Assembly: GCA_002354635.1 (NCBI GenBank)
Contig: DELZ01000001.1
Location: forward strand, 235,085 to 299,084
Origin: Sphingomonadales bacterium UBA2683
Lineage (GTDB): Bacteria; Pseudomonadota; Alphaproteobacteria; Sphingomonadales; Sphingomonadaceae
Length of the DNA stretch: 64,000 nt
Direction of reading: 5' to 3'
Positions 17,261-26,030 of this stretch are shown piece after piece (position 1 is the first letter of the stretch; each line of letters starts with the position of its first letter). A model generated the notes under the pieces. That model saw nothing but the letters and a program-made list of their open reading frames with translations, made no database searches and was not told the origin of the DNA. A program made the position numbers and the translations under genes.

Positions 17261-17623
17261 TTATTCCGTCGCCGGACGCTTCCGTTTCGTGCTCCAGAAC
17301 AATTTTCCGGCCAATATTCCGAGCAGGATCGCAACAATGTCTGCCACAAAATCCATCCAGTCGGCGTCGCGTCCAAATCCCATAGCCAGTTGCAGAAGTT
17401 CTATGCCGCCGCCGAAAGCCATCAGCATCGTGAACAGGGCCGCACCATTGGTCCGCATCCAAAGCAGCCGGGCCATCATCGACAAGGTGAAAAATGCAAG
17501 GCCATGGTTGAGCTTGTCGTTGGCAAATACCGTCGGCGCGTCTCCGGCTGGCATGATCGACACGGCAAGAATGATGCCGAGCAAAAGCCAGAACAGGATG
17601 CGGAATATTTTTGGGGCGGTCAT
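17261..17623 (-). CDS. VanZ-like family membrane protein
   Basis: A 120-residue membrane protein with four hydrophobic segments. VanZ-type signatures are NDKLNHGLAFFTL, GGGIELLQ and RDADWMDFVADIVAILLG. VanZ of enterococci gives low-level teicoplanin resistance; most homologues, including this one, have no known role. It converges on the MBL-rhodanese gene (38 bp between stops). Confidence 0.85.
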   Translation of the reverse strand: MTAPKIFRILFWLLLGIILAVSIMPAGDAPTVFANDKLNHGLAFFTLSMMARLLWMRTNGAALFTMLMAFGGGIELLQLAMGFGRDADWMDFVADIVAILLGILAGKLFWSTKRKRPATE

Positions 17624-18008
17624 CGGGATTTGCTAACTGGCACAATATGACCTGTCGGTTAACATATAGAAATCGAATTTGAAAAGAGCCTCACTTTGCG
17701 GCCTGTTTCCCGGCTGCGATTATTCGGCCGTTGTGCCGAATCAATGGATGCATTCAAAATAGCCTGGAAATCAGTCCCCGCCAGAGCTGCGCGCGCTGTG
17801 CTGATGTAACTAAGCGGTGTAATCAATCCATTCGGCATGGCGTGACCTGCCCCCGTTTCCACTATCCAGCCAAATGCCACATCACGCTATCGGTATTTCA
17901 CGCTGGTGGCCAGACGCACAATGGGAGGAGATTCGCCGGACACTATCTGCCTCGAATCTGCCATCGCATCATCGTCATTCGGAAGACCATATACGGCCCG
18001 CGATTGGC
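17624..18008. other. 385-bp gap with no gene I can support
   Basis: Apart from a 73-codon leftward open frame (17659-17880) without a ribosome-binding site, nothing gene-like is visible. That frame begins MAFGWIVETGAGHAMP and could be a decayed gene fragment. The piece near 17641-17690 is AT-rich and may hold the VanZ promoter. Confidence 0.4.
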
Positions 18009-18434
18009 TCACCCCCTTGGCGCTCTCGATATTTTGCTCACCGTACTGGCTGTCGCCGTCAACACATTGTCTTCGTTGTAAACATGGCCTTCCATGAAGA
18101 CAATTTTATAGCCCTCCTTTATCGACCAGCCTTCCACCCGTAACTTTCCCGCCCGGGTTGGTTCCAGATATGTGGTCTTTATTTCCAGCGAAGACAGGCC
18201 GACAATATCCGGATTGTGTAAGAACATCGCGTGGCTCATGGCAGCATCGAGCATAGCGGTAACAAAGCCGCCCTGGACAATGTCTATCGAATGGCAATAG
18301 TCTTTGCCGATATCAAATTCGAATGTGCAAGCGCATTTTTCAGCATCGACATCAACCAGCTTCCCGCCCAGCAAACGGATGAACTTGGGACTTTGCTGAT
18401 TTCTCTCTTCGATTATTTGTTCTTTGTTTTTCAT
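18009..18434 (-). CDS. PaaI-type hotdog thioesterase
   Basis: A 141-residue hotdog-fold protein, likely hydrolysing acyl-CoA thioesters. The motif is HSIDIVQGGFVTAMLDAAMSHA (shown in two parts: HSIDIVQGGF, then TAMLDAAMSHA), the active-site helix of PaaI thioesterases, followed by SLEIKTTYLEPTRAGKL. I chose ATG 18434 (MKNKEQIIEE) because upstream codons look non-coding; its ribosome-binding site is weak. It precedes the acyl-CoA synthetase gene on the chromosome but lies downstream in transcription, so the two may share an operon in fatty-acid metabolism. Confidence 0.82.
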   Translation of the reverse strand: MKNKEQIIEERNQQSPKFIRLLGGKLVDVDAEKCACTFEFDIGKDYCHSIDIVQGGFVTAMLDAAMSHAMFLHNPDIVGLSSLEIKTTYLEPTRAGKLRVEGWSIKEGYKIVFMEGHVYNEDNVLTATASTVSKISRAPRG

Positions 18435-18566
18435 AAATATATTCCGCGCCGACCGTTGATGACGACGCTCCATTGACCTGAATAAGATTAAGTTATGGAG
18501 TCGATTGATTGAGCGCGTCTGCCCAAAGGAAGCATTGACTACCCCCCCTGCTTGCAAGCCCCTCGC

Positions 18567-20141
18567 TCAGTTCACCCCGCGATCATTGCCTTCCCAATAA
18601 GGCGCGCGCAATTCCCGGCGCAGGATCTTGCCACTGGCGTTTCTTGGCAGGTCCGGGATCACGTCGACCGTTTTCGGGACCTTGAAACCGGCGATGCGTT
18701 CCTTGGCCCAGGCGATGATGCTGGCGGTATCGATCTCTCCGGCGTCCGGCTTCGGCGAAATCACTGCTTTTACCGCTTCGCCCCATTTGGCATCGGGGAT
18801 GCCGATGACCGCGACCTCGTTGACCTGCGGGTGGCCGAAGATCGCGTTCTCCACCTCCGCCGGATAGACATTCTCGCCACCGGAAATGATCATGTCCTTG
18901 ACCCGGTCCTTGATATAGAAATAGCCGTCCTCGTCCATCACCGCCGCGTCGCCGGTATAAAGCCAGCCGTCGGCGTCGACCGTCTCTGCGGTCTTCTCCG
19001 GATTATTGAAATAATGCAGCATGTTGAGGCCGGAACGTGTGGCGATTTCTCCGATCGTACCGGGCGGGACCTCTTGCCGGTTTTCATCGACGATCTTCAG
19101 TTCGACGCCAGGCAGGGCTATACCGATGCCGCGCATCCGCTCGTTGCCGGCGGGGTCATGATCCTCGGGCGGCAGGATGCAGATGGTGCCGGTGGTCTCG
19201 GTCATGCCATATTGCTGGCAGAAAAGCGCCTTGGGCATGGTCTGGATACACTGGCGCAGCAGCTCGAGCGGGATTGGCGCGGCACCATAGGTGACGCTGC
19301 GCACGCTGGAAAAATCCGTGTCCTTGGCGCGCGGCCAGTTGACCAGCATCTGCAGCGCGGTGGGGACGAGAAAAAACTGGTTGAGCCCCTTGTCGATACA
19401 GTCGAGCACCGTGTCGGGATGGAATTCCGGGATCACCATCATCGTCGCACCATTGTAAAAGGCGATCGGGCCGATACCGGAGCCGGCGATATGCGCACAG
19501 GGCATGACCGCCAGCGTGCTGTCGCCCGGCTTCAGGTCGATCCAGGCATGTTCCGGCTTGTCCTCGACCAGCGGGCGCAGCTTGAACAGATTGTCGCTGG
19601 TCAGCACCGCTCCCTTGGGATTGCCGGTGGTCCCGGAGGTGTACAGTTGCAGCACGCCATCGGCCGGGTCGGTTTCGGGCAGCTCTCCGGGCGTGGTGTC
19701 GGCAACAAAATCGGCCAGTACCGGCAGATTTGTGCCGGACTTTGTGCAGATGATGGCCTTGGTATCGGGCGCTTGCTGCGCGGCATTTTTGGCCGTTTCG
19801 GCAAATTCCGGTTCGCAGATCAGCAGCGGTGCACGCGTGTCTTTCAACACATAGGCGACTTCCGGGGCGGCGAGACGCCAGCCGATCGGGGCGATCACCA
19901 TGCCGGCGCGGCTGGCGGCGGCGAACAGGGTGAAATAGAGGCCGCTATTCTTGCCCAGCCAGCAGATGCGGTCACCCTTGCTCAGGCCGGCGCCGGTAAA
20001 GGCGCGCGCATATTCGGTAACGCGCTTGTCGAGTTCGGCGTAGGTGACCATGCCTTCGGCGTCGTCGATCGCGATATTGTCGGGGGTTTTCGCTGCCCAG
20101 TGAGCAATGGAAGATCCCATGCAGCGCCTTGTTTCCGTCAT
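18567..20141 (-). CDS. Long/medium-chain acyl-CoA synthetase (AMP-forming)
   Basis: A 524-residue adenylate-forming enzyme that activates a carboxylic acid to its CoA ester. The P-loop is YTSGTTGNPKGAV, the A5 motif is YGMTETTGTI, the A7/A8 motif is YTGDAAVMDEDGYFYIKDR plus KDMIISGGENVYPAEVEN, and the catalytic Lys lies in GKILRRELR near the C-terminus. All are intact. Substrate chain length cannot be told by eye. The PaaI thioesterase gene lies downstream on the same strand, 132 bp away. Confidence 0.9.
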   Translation of the reverse strand: MTETRRCMGSSIAHWAAKTPDNIAIDDAEGMVTYAELDKRVTEYARAFTGAGLSKGDRICWLGKNSGLYFTLFAAASRAGMVIAPIGWRLAAPEVAYVLKDTRAPLLICEPEFAETAKNAAQQAPDTKAIICTKSGTNLPVLADFVADTTPGELPETDPADGVLQLYTSGTTGNPKGAVLTSDNLFKLRPLVEDKPEHAWIDLKPGDSTLAVMPCAHIAGSGIGPIAFYNGATMMVIPEFHPDTVLDCIDKGLNQFFLVPTALQMLVNWPRAKDTDFSSVRSVTYGAAPIPLELLRQCIQTMPKALFCQQYGMTETTGTICILPPEDHDPAGNERMRGIGIALPGVELKIVDENRQEVPPGTIGEIATRSGLNMLHYFNNPEKTAETVDADGWLYTGDAAVMDEDGYFYIKDRVKDMIISGGENVYPAEVENAIFGHPQVNEVAVIGIPDAKWGEAVKAVISPKPDAGEIDTASIIAWAKERIAGFKVPKTVDVIPDLPRNASGKILRRELRAPYWEGNDRGVN

Positions 20142-20223
20142 TCACCCGCTCCTTGTCTATTTTCTTCCTCGTTAAGCGGGCGATTAAGACATGGCAAGAG
20201 GGATGGGCTGGAGGGCCAACTTT

Positions 20224-20249
20224 AGCTCCTCCTTTTCGAAGGAGGGGCT
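20224..20249 (-). terminator. Hairpin at the end of the DUF938 gene
   Basis: CCTCCTT (20228-20234) and AAGGAGG (20239-20245) pair around TTCG, and AGC/GCT extend the stem outwards. It begins at the stop codon of the leftward DUF938 gene. There is no long U-run, so the role as an intrinsic terminator is uncertain. Confidence 0.5.
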
Positions 20250-20890
20250 TAACGGTGTTTCCTGTAGACCAATGATATATTGTTGGCCGGCATCTCGATC
20301 AGGCTTTCGCGCGTGAAACCGGTGCTCGTCGCCAGCCCATCCATATCGGCAACGTCGCGCAGGCCCCATCTCAGATCGCGACTTTTCAGGCTGCGTTCGA
20401 AGGCGAGATTGCCGGGCGCGGTTTCGACATCCGCGCGCAGATAGGGGCCGTAGAGATAGAAGGGCGCGCCCGGATCCAGCAGACTGGCGGCCCTTTCGAA
20501 CAGGCCGATGCTGGATTCCCAGGGGCTGATATGGACCATGTTGATGCACAGGATCGCCGCCGGTTTCGGTACATCCCAATGCGCGGCCTGCGCATCCAGT
20601 TGCAGCGGCGGCAGCACATTGGGCACCGCTTCACGTTTCGTCCAGGCCGCAATCGACTGGCAACAGTCGGGATCCGGGTCGCTGGGCTGGAAGGTCAGCT
20701 CGGGGAACTGCAAACCGAAATAGACGATATGCTCGCCGGTACCGCTGGCAATTTCCAAGATGGTTCCGTGATCGGGCAGGATATCGCGCAACACCTCGAC
20801 AATCGCATCGCGGTTGCGAAGCGTGGCAGGAGCGTGACGCTGTTCGCCGGAAGCGTCATCGTCGATCGTCCATGGTTTCGGATCAGTCAT
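20249..20890 (-). CDS. DUF938 family SAM-dependent methyltransferase-like protein
   Basis: About 213 residues. DUF938 signature RHAPATLRNRD near the N-terminus, then the SAM-binding motif LEIASGTGEHIVYF, followed by INMVHISPW and the YLYGPYL segment. The class I methyltransferase fold is clear, the substrate unknown. I chose ATG 20890 (MTDPKPW) with GAGAG upstream; an ATG 15 bases earlier is possible. It is divergent from the isoprenylcysteine methyltransferase-like gene. Confidence 0.85.
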   Translation of the reverse strand: MTDPKPWTIDDDASGEQRHAPATLRNRDAIVEVLRDILPDHGTILEIASGTGEHIVYFGLQFPELTFQPSDPDPDCCQSIAAWTKREAVPNVLPPLQLDAQAAHWDVPKPAAILCINMVHISPWESSIGLFERAASLLDPGAPFYLYGPYLRADVETAPGNLAFERSLKSRDLRWGLRDVADMDGLATSTGFTRESLIEMPANNISLVYRKHR

Positions 20891-20943
20891 TGCTATGGCT
20901 CTCAAGTTGCGTGTGCGTCGATATTGGGATAGTGATCTGGGCC

Positions 20944-21432
20944 ATGTCGAAACTGTTTCGCCTCGAAAAAGACAGCGCGCAAGTGAAATTTCCGCCGCCG
21001 CTGGTATATCTAGGTTTCCTGCTGAGCGGATTGCTGCTGGACCAGCTGAGCGGCCGGGTTCCCGACTTCATTCCGGTATCGCCCTGGATAATGATGGCCG
21101 GCGGAGTCACGATTTTGGCGGGCTTTTCTATCATGATCGCCAGCACAAGCCGCTTCAGAAAGTTGGGCAACAATCTTGAACCGTGGAAACATGCCAACCA
21201 GATCGTCAGCTCGGGCATCTACCGTTTCACCCGCAATCCGATGTACCTGGGCATGGCGCTGGCTTCGCTTGGCATCGCATTGCTGTTGCGGAGCAGTTGG
21301 GCTGTGATTCTGCTACCGGTCGCCCTCGTGGTCATCCGTACGCAGGTGATCGCGCGGGAAGAGCGCTATCTGGCCGCGAAATTTGGTGACGAATATCTCG
21401 CCTATAAAGCCAAGGTTCGCCGTTGGATCTAG
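20944..21432 (+). CDS. Isoprenylcysteine carboxyl methyltransferase / PEMT-family membrane protein
   Basis: A 162-residue membrane protein with four hydrophobic segments and the ICMT/PEMT signature SGIYRFTRNPMYLGM, ending in EERYLAAKFGDEYLAYKAKVRRW. It likely methylates a small lipid or thiol-type substrate using SAM; the substrate is unknown in bacteria. I chose ATG 20944 (MSKLFRLEKD); upstream codons overlap the divergent DUF938 gene. It converges with the BASS transporter, and the two stop codons overlap within CTAG. Confidence 0.83.
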   Translation: MSKLFRLEKDSAQVKFPPPLVYLGFLLSGLLLDQLSGRVPDFIPVSPWIMMAGGVTILAGFSIMIASTSRFRKLGNNLEPWKHANQIVSSGIYRFTRNPMYLGMALASLGIALLLRSSWAVILLPVALVVIRTQVIAREERYLAAKFGDEYLAYKAKVRRWI

Positions 21433-22406
21433 TCCACATCGCCGGTCTGCTGACGTCGCCAGATTGCGGCGAGGAAGCTGCCGATCACGACATGATAGAC
21501 GGCGGATATCGCGCTCGGCACCGGCGCAAGCGCGGCCTGCATCGGGGTGGCGAATTGCGCGGCGAAACCGGGGGTCGAGGCCAGGCTGGACCCGAGGCCG
21601 CTGTTCTGCATGCCGACCTCGATGCTGATCGTGCGGCGCTCCTCCTCGCCAAAGCCCAATATTCGGGTGATCAGATAGCCCAGGCCGAACCCGAACGCGT
21701 GGAGCAGGAATATCGCCAGCATCAGCACCCCGAAATGGGCCTCGATCAGCGCCTTGCTGTTGGCGATGATGCCACCGACAATCAGGACAACGACGATGAC
21801 CGAGGCGAGCGGCGAAACAACCGCGATCTTGTCTGTCAACCTCGGCAAAAAACGGTTGAGCAGAACGCCGGCAATCACCGGCAGCATTACGATCGACACC
21901 ATGTTGATGAACAGATTCCACTGGTCGATCTCGACATATTTTCCGGCGAGCAAACCCGTCAGCAGCGGCGTCGCAACGACCGCAACCAGCGTCGAGGCCA
22001 TGGTCATGGTCACCGACAGCGCCAGATTGGCATTGGCGAGATAGGCGACGACATTGGACGCGGTGCCGCCAGGACAGCAGGCAACGAGAATCAGACCGAC
22101 CGCCAATCCGGTCTCCAGACCAAAGACCATGGCCAGAACAATCCCCGCCAACGGCATCACGGTGAATTGCAGCGCCACTCCCGCCCCGACGCATTTCGGG
22201 ATTTTTGCAATCCGGCGGAAATCGGTGAACGACAAGGTCAGGCCCATGCCAAGCATGATCACGCCCAGCAGCACGCTGACCAAGGGCTGGCCGAGCGGCC
22301 GGAAGCGGCCATCGACAACCCAGATGAAATGCTCGGGCACAAACCATGCCCAGGCTGTCCCCAAGACTGTCCACAGGGCGAAAAGATTGGTCAGACGGTG
22401 GATCAC
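21429..22406 (-). CDS. Bile acid:sodium symporter (BASS) family transporter
   Basis: A 325-residue inner-membrane protein with about ten hydrophobic segments. Family motifs are LGMGLTLSFTDFRRI, CCPGGTASNVVAYLANANLA, and SIEVGMQNSGLGSSLA. BASS proteins import organic anions with sodium. I place the start at GTG 22406 because GGAGG lies eight bases upstream; the longer open frame runs back through a dispersed repeat (22414-22534) and its Pro/Arg-rich translation is not believable. It lies downstream of gcvPB on the same strand. Confidence 0.87.
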   Translation of the reverse strand: MIHRLTNLFALWTVLGTAWAWFVPEHFIWVVDGRFRPLGQPLVSVLLGVIMLGMGLTLSFTDFRRIAKIPKCVGAGVALQFTVMPLAGIVLAMVFGLETGLAVGLILVACCPGGTASNVVAYLANANLALSVTMTMASTLVAVVATPLLTGLLAGKYVEIDQWNLFINMVSIVMLPVIAGVLLNRFLPRLTDKIAVVSPLASVIVVVLIVGGIIANSKALIEAHFGVLMLAIFLLHAFGFGLGYLITRILGFGEEERRTISIEVGMQNSGLGSSLASTPGFAAQFATPMQAALAPVPSAISAVYHVVIGSFLAAIWRRQQTGDVD

Positions 22407-22413
22407 CCTTCTT

Positions 22414-22534
22414 TCCTCCCTGCGGCGAAGCCGTGGGGAGGGGGACCATCCGAAGGATGGTGGAGGGGGCCGGGCCCCTCCGTCTGCCGTTCCGGCTGCC
22501 ACCTCCCCATTGCTGCGCAACCGGGAGGATTGAG
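22414..22534. repeat. Dispersed palindromic intergenic repeat, copy A
   Basis: An intergenic element whose core GCCGTTCCGGCTGCCACCTC also appears in the copy at 57912-58025, together with GTGGAGGGG, GGCCCCTCCGTC and a closing GGGAGGA. The two ends are imperfect inverted repeats: the left TCCTCCCTGCGGCGAAGC resembles the reverse complement of the right end. It lies between gcvPB and the transporter, and its edge supplies the transporter ribosome-binding site. Confidence 0.8.
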
Positions 22535-22555
22535 AGTGCCCAACACCCTGCCCCC

Positions 22556-24139
22556 TTATTCCGCCGCTTCGGCAAAATCCTCCGGCTCCGTCCAGACCAG
22601 TGCCGGCTTGCGCGCGGCCTGCGTTTCGTCCAGCCGGTGGCGCGGGGCGAAATGAGGAGCGGATTTGAGCAGTTCGTCGCCGGCCTTCGCCCGCTCGGCA
22701 ACCGAGCGGAACGCGCCAACGAACTGGTCGATCGCGGCCTTGCTCTCGGTCTCGGTCGGCTCAACCAGCATCGCGCCATGCACCACCAAAGGAAAGTACA
22801 TGGTCATCGGGTGATAGCCCTCATCGATCATGCCCTTGGCCAGATCAAGCGTGCCGAGGCCGTTGGTGAAGCCCTTGTCGGAGAACAAAGCCTCGTGCAT
22901 GCAGGGGCCGCTCTTCCCGAAAGGTGCCTCCAGTATATCGTCCAGACTGCGCAGGATATAATTGGCGTTGAGCACCGCATCCTCCGAGACCTGTTTCAGA
23001 CCGTCCGCGCCATGGCTCAGCATATAGGTCAGCGCGCGGGTGAACATGCCCATCTGGCCGTGAAAGGCGACCATCCGGCCAAAACTGCTGCTGTGATGCT
23101 CTTCGGCGGTTTCCTCCTCGATCAGATGAAAATGGCCATTGTCCATTTTCTCGACAATTGGCAGCGGCGCGAAGGGCGCCAGCGCCTCGGAAAAGACAAC
23201 GGGGCCGGAGCCAGGACCGCCGCCGCCATGGGGTGTTGAAAAGGTCTTGTGCAGATTGATGTGCATGGCGTCGACGCCGAGATCACCGGGCCGGACCTTG
23301 CCGACGATGGCGTTGAAATTGGCACCGTCACAATAGACCAGACCACCGGCGGCGTGCACCGCATCGGAAATGGCCTTCATGTCCGGTTCGAACAGGCCGC
23401 AGGTGTTGGGATTGGTGATCATCACCCCGGCAACATCAGGCCCCAGCCGCGCTTTCAGCGCTTCCAGATCGACCCGGCCATTGCTGTTGGCGGGTATATC
23501 CTCGACCTTGTAACCGGCAAAGGCCGCGGTTGCGGGATTGGTGCCATGGGCGCTTTCAGGTACCAGGATCACTTCACGCGCATCGCCGCGGGCTTCCAGC
23601 GCCGAGCGGATCGCCAATATGCCGCATAATTCGCCGTGCGCGCCGGCCTTGGGGCTCATCGCGACCGCTGGCATGCCGGTCAGCAGCTTGAGCCATTCCG
23701 CCAGCTCGTGGATCAGTTCCAGTGCCCCCTGCACACTTTCCATCGGCTGCATCGGATGGATATCGGCAAAGCCCTTGAGCCGCGCCATTTTCTCGTTGAG
23801 CCGGGGATTATGCTTCATCGTGCAGCTGCCGAGCGGGAACAGGCCGACATCAATCGCGTAATTCTGGCGGCTGAGGCGGGTATAGTGCCGCACCATTTCG
23901 GCTTCGGACAGGCCGGGAACGCCGATCGGGGCCTTGCGGTCGAGACCGCCAAGACGGCTTTCCACCTCAGGCGCATCCGGCAGGTCGACGCCGCTGCGGT
24001 CGGGCGATCCGGTTTCGAAGATCAAGGGCTCGTCGACCATCAGCGCGCGATTGCCGGTGTGGGTGGTGATGGCATCCTGCGTGGGCATGGTCAGATTCTC
24101 TTCCTGCTTGGTGGGGCGGCCTTCGCTGAGCATGTTCAT
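22556..24139 (-). CDS. gcvPB: Glycine dehydrogenase (decarboxylating) subunit 2
   Basis: A 527-residue P-protein beta half of the glycine cleavage system, PLP-dependent. The PLP lysine is in [18 protein letters not shown] (K298). Other landmarks are [27 protein letters not shown] and [12 protein letters not shown]. It works with GcvPA as a heterotetramer that decarboxylates glycine and passes the aminomethyl group to GcvH. The start overlaps the gcvPA stop as ATGA. Confidence 0.96.
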   Translation of the reverse strand: MNMLSEGRPTKQEENLTMPTQDAITTHTGNRALMVDEPLIFETGSPDRSGVDLPDAPEVESRLGGLDRKAPIGVPGLSEAEMVRHYTRLSRQNYAIDVGLFPLGSCTMKHNPRLNEKMARLKGFADIHPMQPMESVQGALELIHELAEWLKLLTGMPAVAMSPKAGAHGELCGILAIRSALEARGDAREVILVPESAHGTNPATAAFAGYKVEDIPANSNGRVDLEALKARLGPDVAGVMITNPNTCGLFEPDMKAISDAVHAAGGLVYCDGANFNAIVGKVRPGDLGVDAMHINLHKTFSTPHGGGGPGSGPVVFSEALAPFAPLPIVEKMDNGHFHLIEEETAEEHHSSSFGRMVAFHGQMGMFTRALTYMLSHGADGLKQVSEDAVLNANYILRSLDDILEAPFGKSGPCMHEALFSDKGFTNGLGTLDLAKGMIDEGYHPMTMYFPLVVHGAMLVEPTETESKAAIDQFVGAFRSVAERAKAGDELLKSAPHFAPRHRLDETQAARKPALVWTEPEDFAEAAE

Positions 24140-25494
24140 GCCAATGCTCCTTCCAGGGCCACGGCCAAGGCCTCGACATCCTCGTCGCTGACGGTTTCCG
24201 TCACCGCCACGATCAGACCGTGGGCGAGCGACTCCTCCTCGGGATAGAGGCGACCGAGCGAGACACCGGCAAGGATGCGCTGATCCGCCAGAGCGCGCAC
24301 AATCGGGCGCGCATCCTTGTCAAGAACCAGCGTGAACTCATTGAAAAAGCTGTCGTTCAGCAATTTCACACCGGAGATGGCTGACAACCGGCCCGCCGCC
24401 TGCACTGCCTTCTTGTGATTGAGCGTCGCCAGCTGGCGCAGGCCCTTTTCCCCAAGCAGGGTCATGTGCGCGGTGAACGCCAGAGCGCACAGGCCGCTGT
24501 TGGTGCAGATATTGGAAGTGGCTTTTTCGCGGCGGATATGCTGTTCGCGGGTGGAGAGCGTCAGCACGAAGCCGCGCTTGCCCTCGGCATCAACGGTCTC
24601 GCCGCACAGCCGTCCCGGCATTTGCCGGACATATTTTTCCTTGCAGCCAAACAGGCCGACATAGGGTCCGCCGAATTGCAGCCCGACGCCGAGGGACTGG
24701 CCCTCGCCGACCACGATGTCCGCGCCCATTTCACCGGGCGACATGATCGCGCCCAGAGCAACGGGCTCGGTGACCACAGCGATCAGCAGCGCCTTGTGCG
24801 CTTTCGCCTTCTCCGCGAGCGCGGCCATGTTATCGATACGGCCGAGAATATCGGGATATTGCACCACGATGCAGCTGGTATCGCTGTCGATCTGGTCGAG
24901 CAGCCTCTGGCCATCGGTGGCAGCGTCGAGCTGCGGCGCGTCATAGACCAGCGTGTCCTTGGTGAATTTTGCCATGGTTTTGGCAACCGACACATAATGT
25001 GGATGCAGGCCGGAGGAGAGCAGCGCCTTGCTGCGCTTGGTGATCCGTCGCGCCATGGTGATGGCCTCCCAGCAGGCGGTCGAGCCGTCGTACATCGAGG
25101 CATTGGCGACATCGACACCGAACAGCCGCGCAACCTGGGTCTGGAATTCGAACAGGGTCTGCAGCGTGCCCTGTGCGATTTCCGGCTGATAGGGCGTATA
25201 GGCGGTGAGGAACTCGCCGCGCTGGATTATGTGGTCGACGCTGGCCGGAACATGGTGGCGATAGGCCCCTGCCCCCAGAAAAAAGGGCATGTCGCCAGCG
25301 GCGTGATTCTTTTTCGCCAGCGCCTTCATATGTGCTTCCACCGCCATCTCGCCGGCGTGCATCGGCAAGCCTTGGACCGGACCGGTCAGCCGGGCTTCCT
25401 CCGGCACGTCGACAAACAGATCGTCGACCGTTTGCGCGCCGATGGTCGCCAGCATCGATTGCCGGTCTTCGGGAGTTAGCGGGAGATAACGCAT
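24136..25494 (-). CDS. gcvPA: Glycine dehydrogenase (decarboxylating) subunit 1
   Basis: A 452-residue alpha half of the split P-protein, starting [14 protein letters not shown]. Landmarks are [41 protein letters not shown] and the C-terminal [11 protein letters not shown] region. I chose ATG 25494 (AGGA upstream, family-like N-terminus). ATG 25509 five codons earlier is also possible and has GGAGGGG before it, although that is part of a palindrome. It lies third in the gcv operon, 126 bp or more after gcvH with two hairpins between. Confidence 0.95.
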   Translation of the reverse strand: MRYLPLTPEDRQSMLATIGAQTVDDLFVDVPEEARLTGPVQGLPMHAGEMAVEAHMKALAKKNHAAGDMPFFLGAGAYRHHVPASVDHIIQRGEFLTAYTPYQPEIAQGTLQTLFEFQTQVARLFGVDVANASMYDGSTACWEAITMARRITKRSKALLSSGLHPHYVSVAKTMAKFTKDTLVYDAPQLDAATDGQRLLDQIDSDTSCIVVQYPDILGRIDNMAALAEKAKAHKALLIAVVTEPVALGAIMSPGEMGADIVVGEGQSLGVGLQFGGPYVGLFGCKEKYVRQMPGRLCGETVDAEGKRGFVLTLSTREQHIRREKATSNICTNSGLCALAFTAHMTLLGEKGLRQLATLNHKKAVQAAGRLSAISGVKLLNDSFFNEFTLVLDKDARPIVRALADQRILAGVSLGRLYPEEESLAHGLIVAVTETVSDEDVEALAVALEGALA

Positions 25495-25516
25495 TTTGTC
25501 TTCCTTCATTTTAGCC

Positions 25517-25534
25517 CCTCCTTTTCAAAGGAGG
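25517..25534. repeat. Perfect 8-bp stem hairpin between gcvH and gcvPA
   Basis: CCTCCTTT (25517-25524) and AAAGGAGG (25527-25534) around TC. It resembles the hairpin at 20228-20245 and overlaps the strong Shine-Dalgarno-like GGAGGGG before ATG 25509, so it could sequester it in the mRNA. It could be a terminator, an attenuating element or a short dispersed palindrome. Confidence 0.6.
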
Positions 25535-25605
25535 AGTTGGGGGGGGTTGATGCCGCTTGTCGCTTGCGCGCGCTATGCTGACGCATCGCCACCACCCCTT
25601 GATCC

Positions 25606-25626
25606 CCTCCTCTGAAGAAGAGGAGG
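25606..25626. repeat. Second perfect 8-bp stem hairpin between gcvH and gcvPA
   Basis: CCTCCTCT (25606-25613) and AGAGGAGG (25619-25626) around GAAGA, ten bases after the gcvH stop. It may end part of the gcvTH transcript or stabilise it. Confidence 0.6.
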
Positions 25627-25635
25627 AGAGATTGG

Positions 25636-26007
25636 TTACAAACCGTCGACGAATGCCTTGTAGGCTTTCTCGTCCATCAGCTCTTCGAGCTCTTCCTTGT
25701 CCGAGAGAGTCAGCCGGAAGAACCAGCCGTCTTCCTCGGCCGATGAATTGACCAGACCGGGTTCATCTTCCAGCGCCTCGTTGACCTCGATCACTTCGCC
25801 GGACACCGCGGCATAGACGTCGGAAGCGGCCTTGACCGATTCGACCACGGCGGCATCATCGCCCTGCTCTAGCTCGGTACCGACTTCCGGCACTTCAACA
25901 AACACGATGTCACCCAGCTGTTCCTGGGCATAGTCGGTGATGCCGACGGTCGCCGTGTCGCCCTCGACCTCGACCCATTCATGTTCATCGGTAAAATATC
26001 GGCTCAT
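25636..26007 (-). CDS. gcvH: Glycine cleavage system H protein
   Basis: A 123-residue lipoyl carrier that shuttles the aminomethyl group between the P and T proteins. The lipoylated lysine is in [11 protein letters not shown] (K59). Also seen are the [20 protein letters not shown] start and the [11 protein letters not shown] segment. Length is normal. A hairpin follows the stop. It is preceded by gcvT with a 23-bp gap. Confidence 0.97.
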   Translation of the reverse strand: MSRYFTDEHEWVEVEGDTATVGITDYAQEQLGDIVFVEVPEVGTELEQGDDAAVVESVKAASDVYAAVSGEVIEVNEALEDEPGLVNSSAEEDGWFFRLTLSDKEELEELMDEKAYKAFVDGL

Positions 26008-26030
26008 GGTCGTTTCCTCTTCCTGTCAAT

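Noticed and set aside
17659..17880. 73-codon leftward frame as a gene
   Set aside because: No ribosome-binding site, no domain recognised, and codon use not convincing. Kept only as a remark on the gap.
18552..20225. 557-codon open frame on the plus strand
   Set aside because: It lies antisense to the intact acyl-CoA synthetase gene, which has all its motifs. Its translation is rich in Arg, Asp and Gly as expected for the mirror of a GC-rich gene.
22407..22520. Extended start for the BASS transporter
   Set aside because: The extra codons translate a dispersed repeat. GTG 22406 has a GGAGG site and gives a normal N-terminus.
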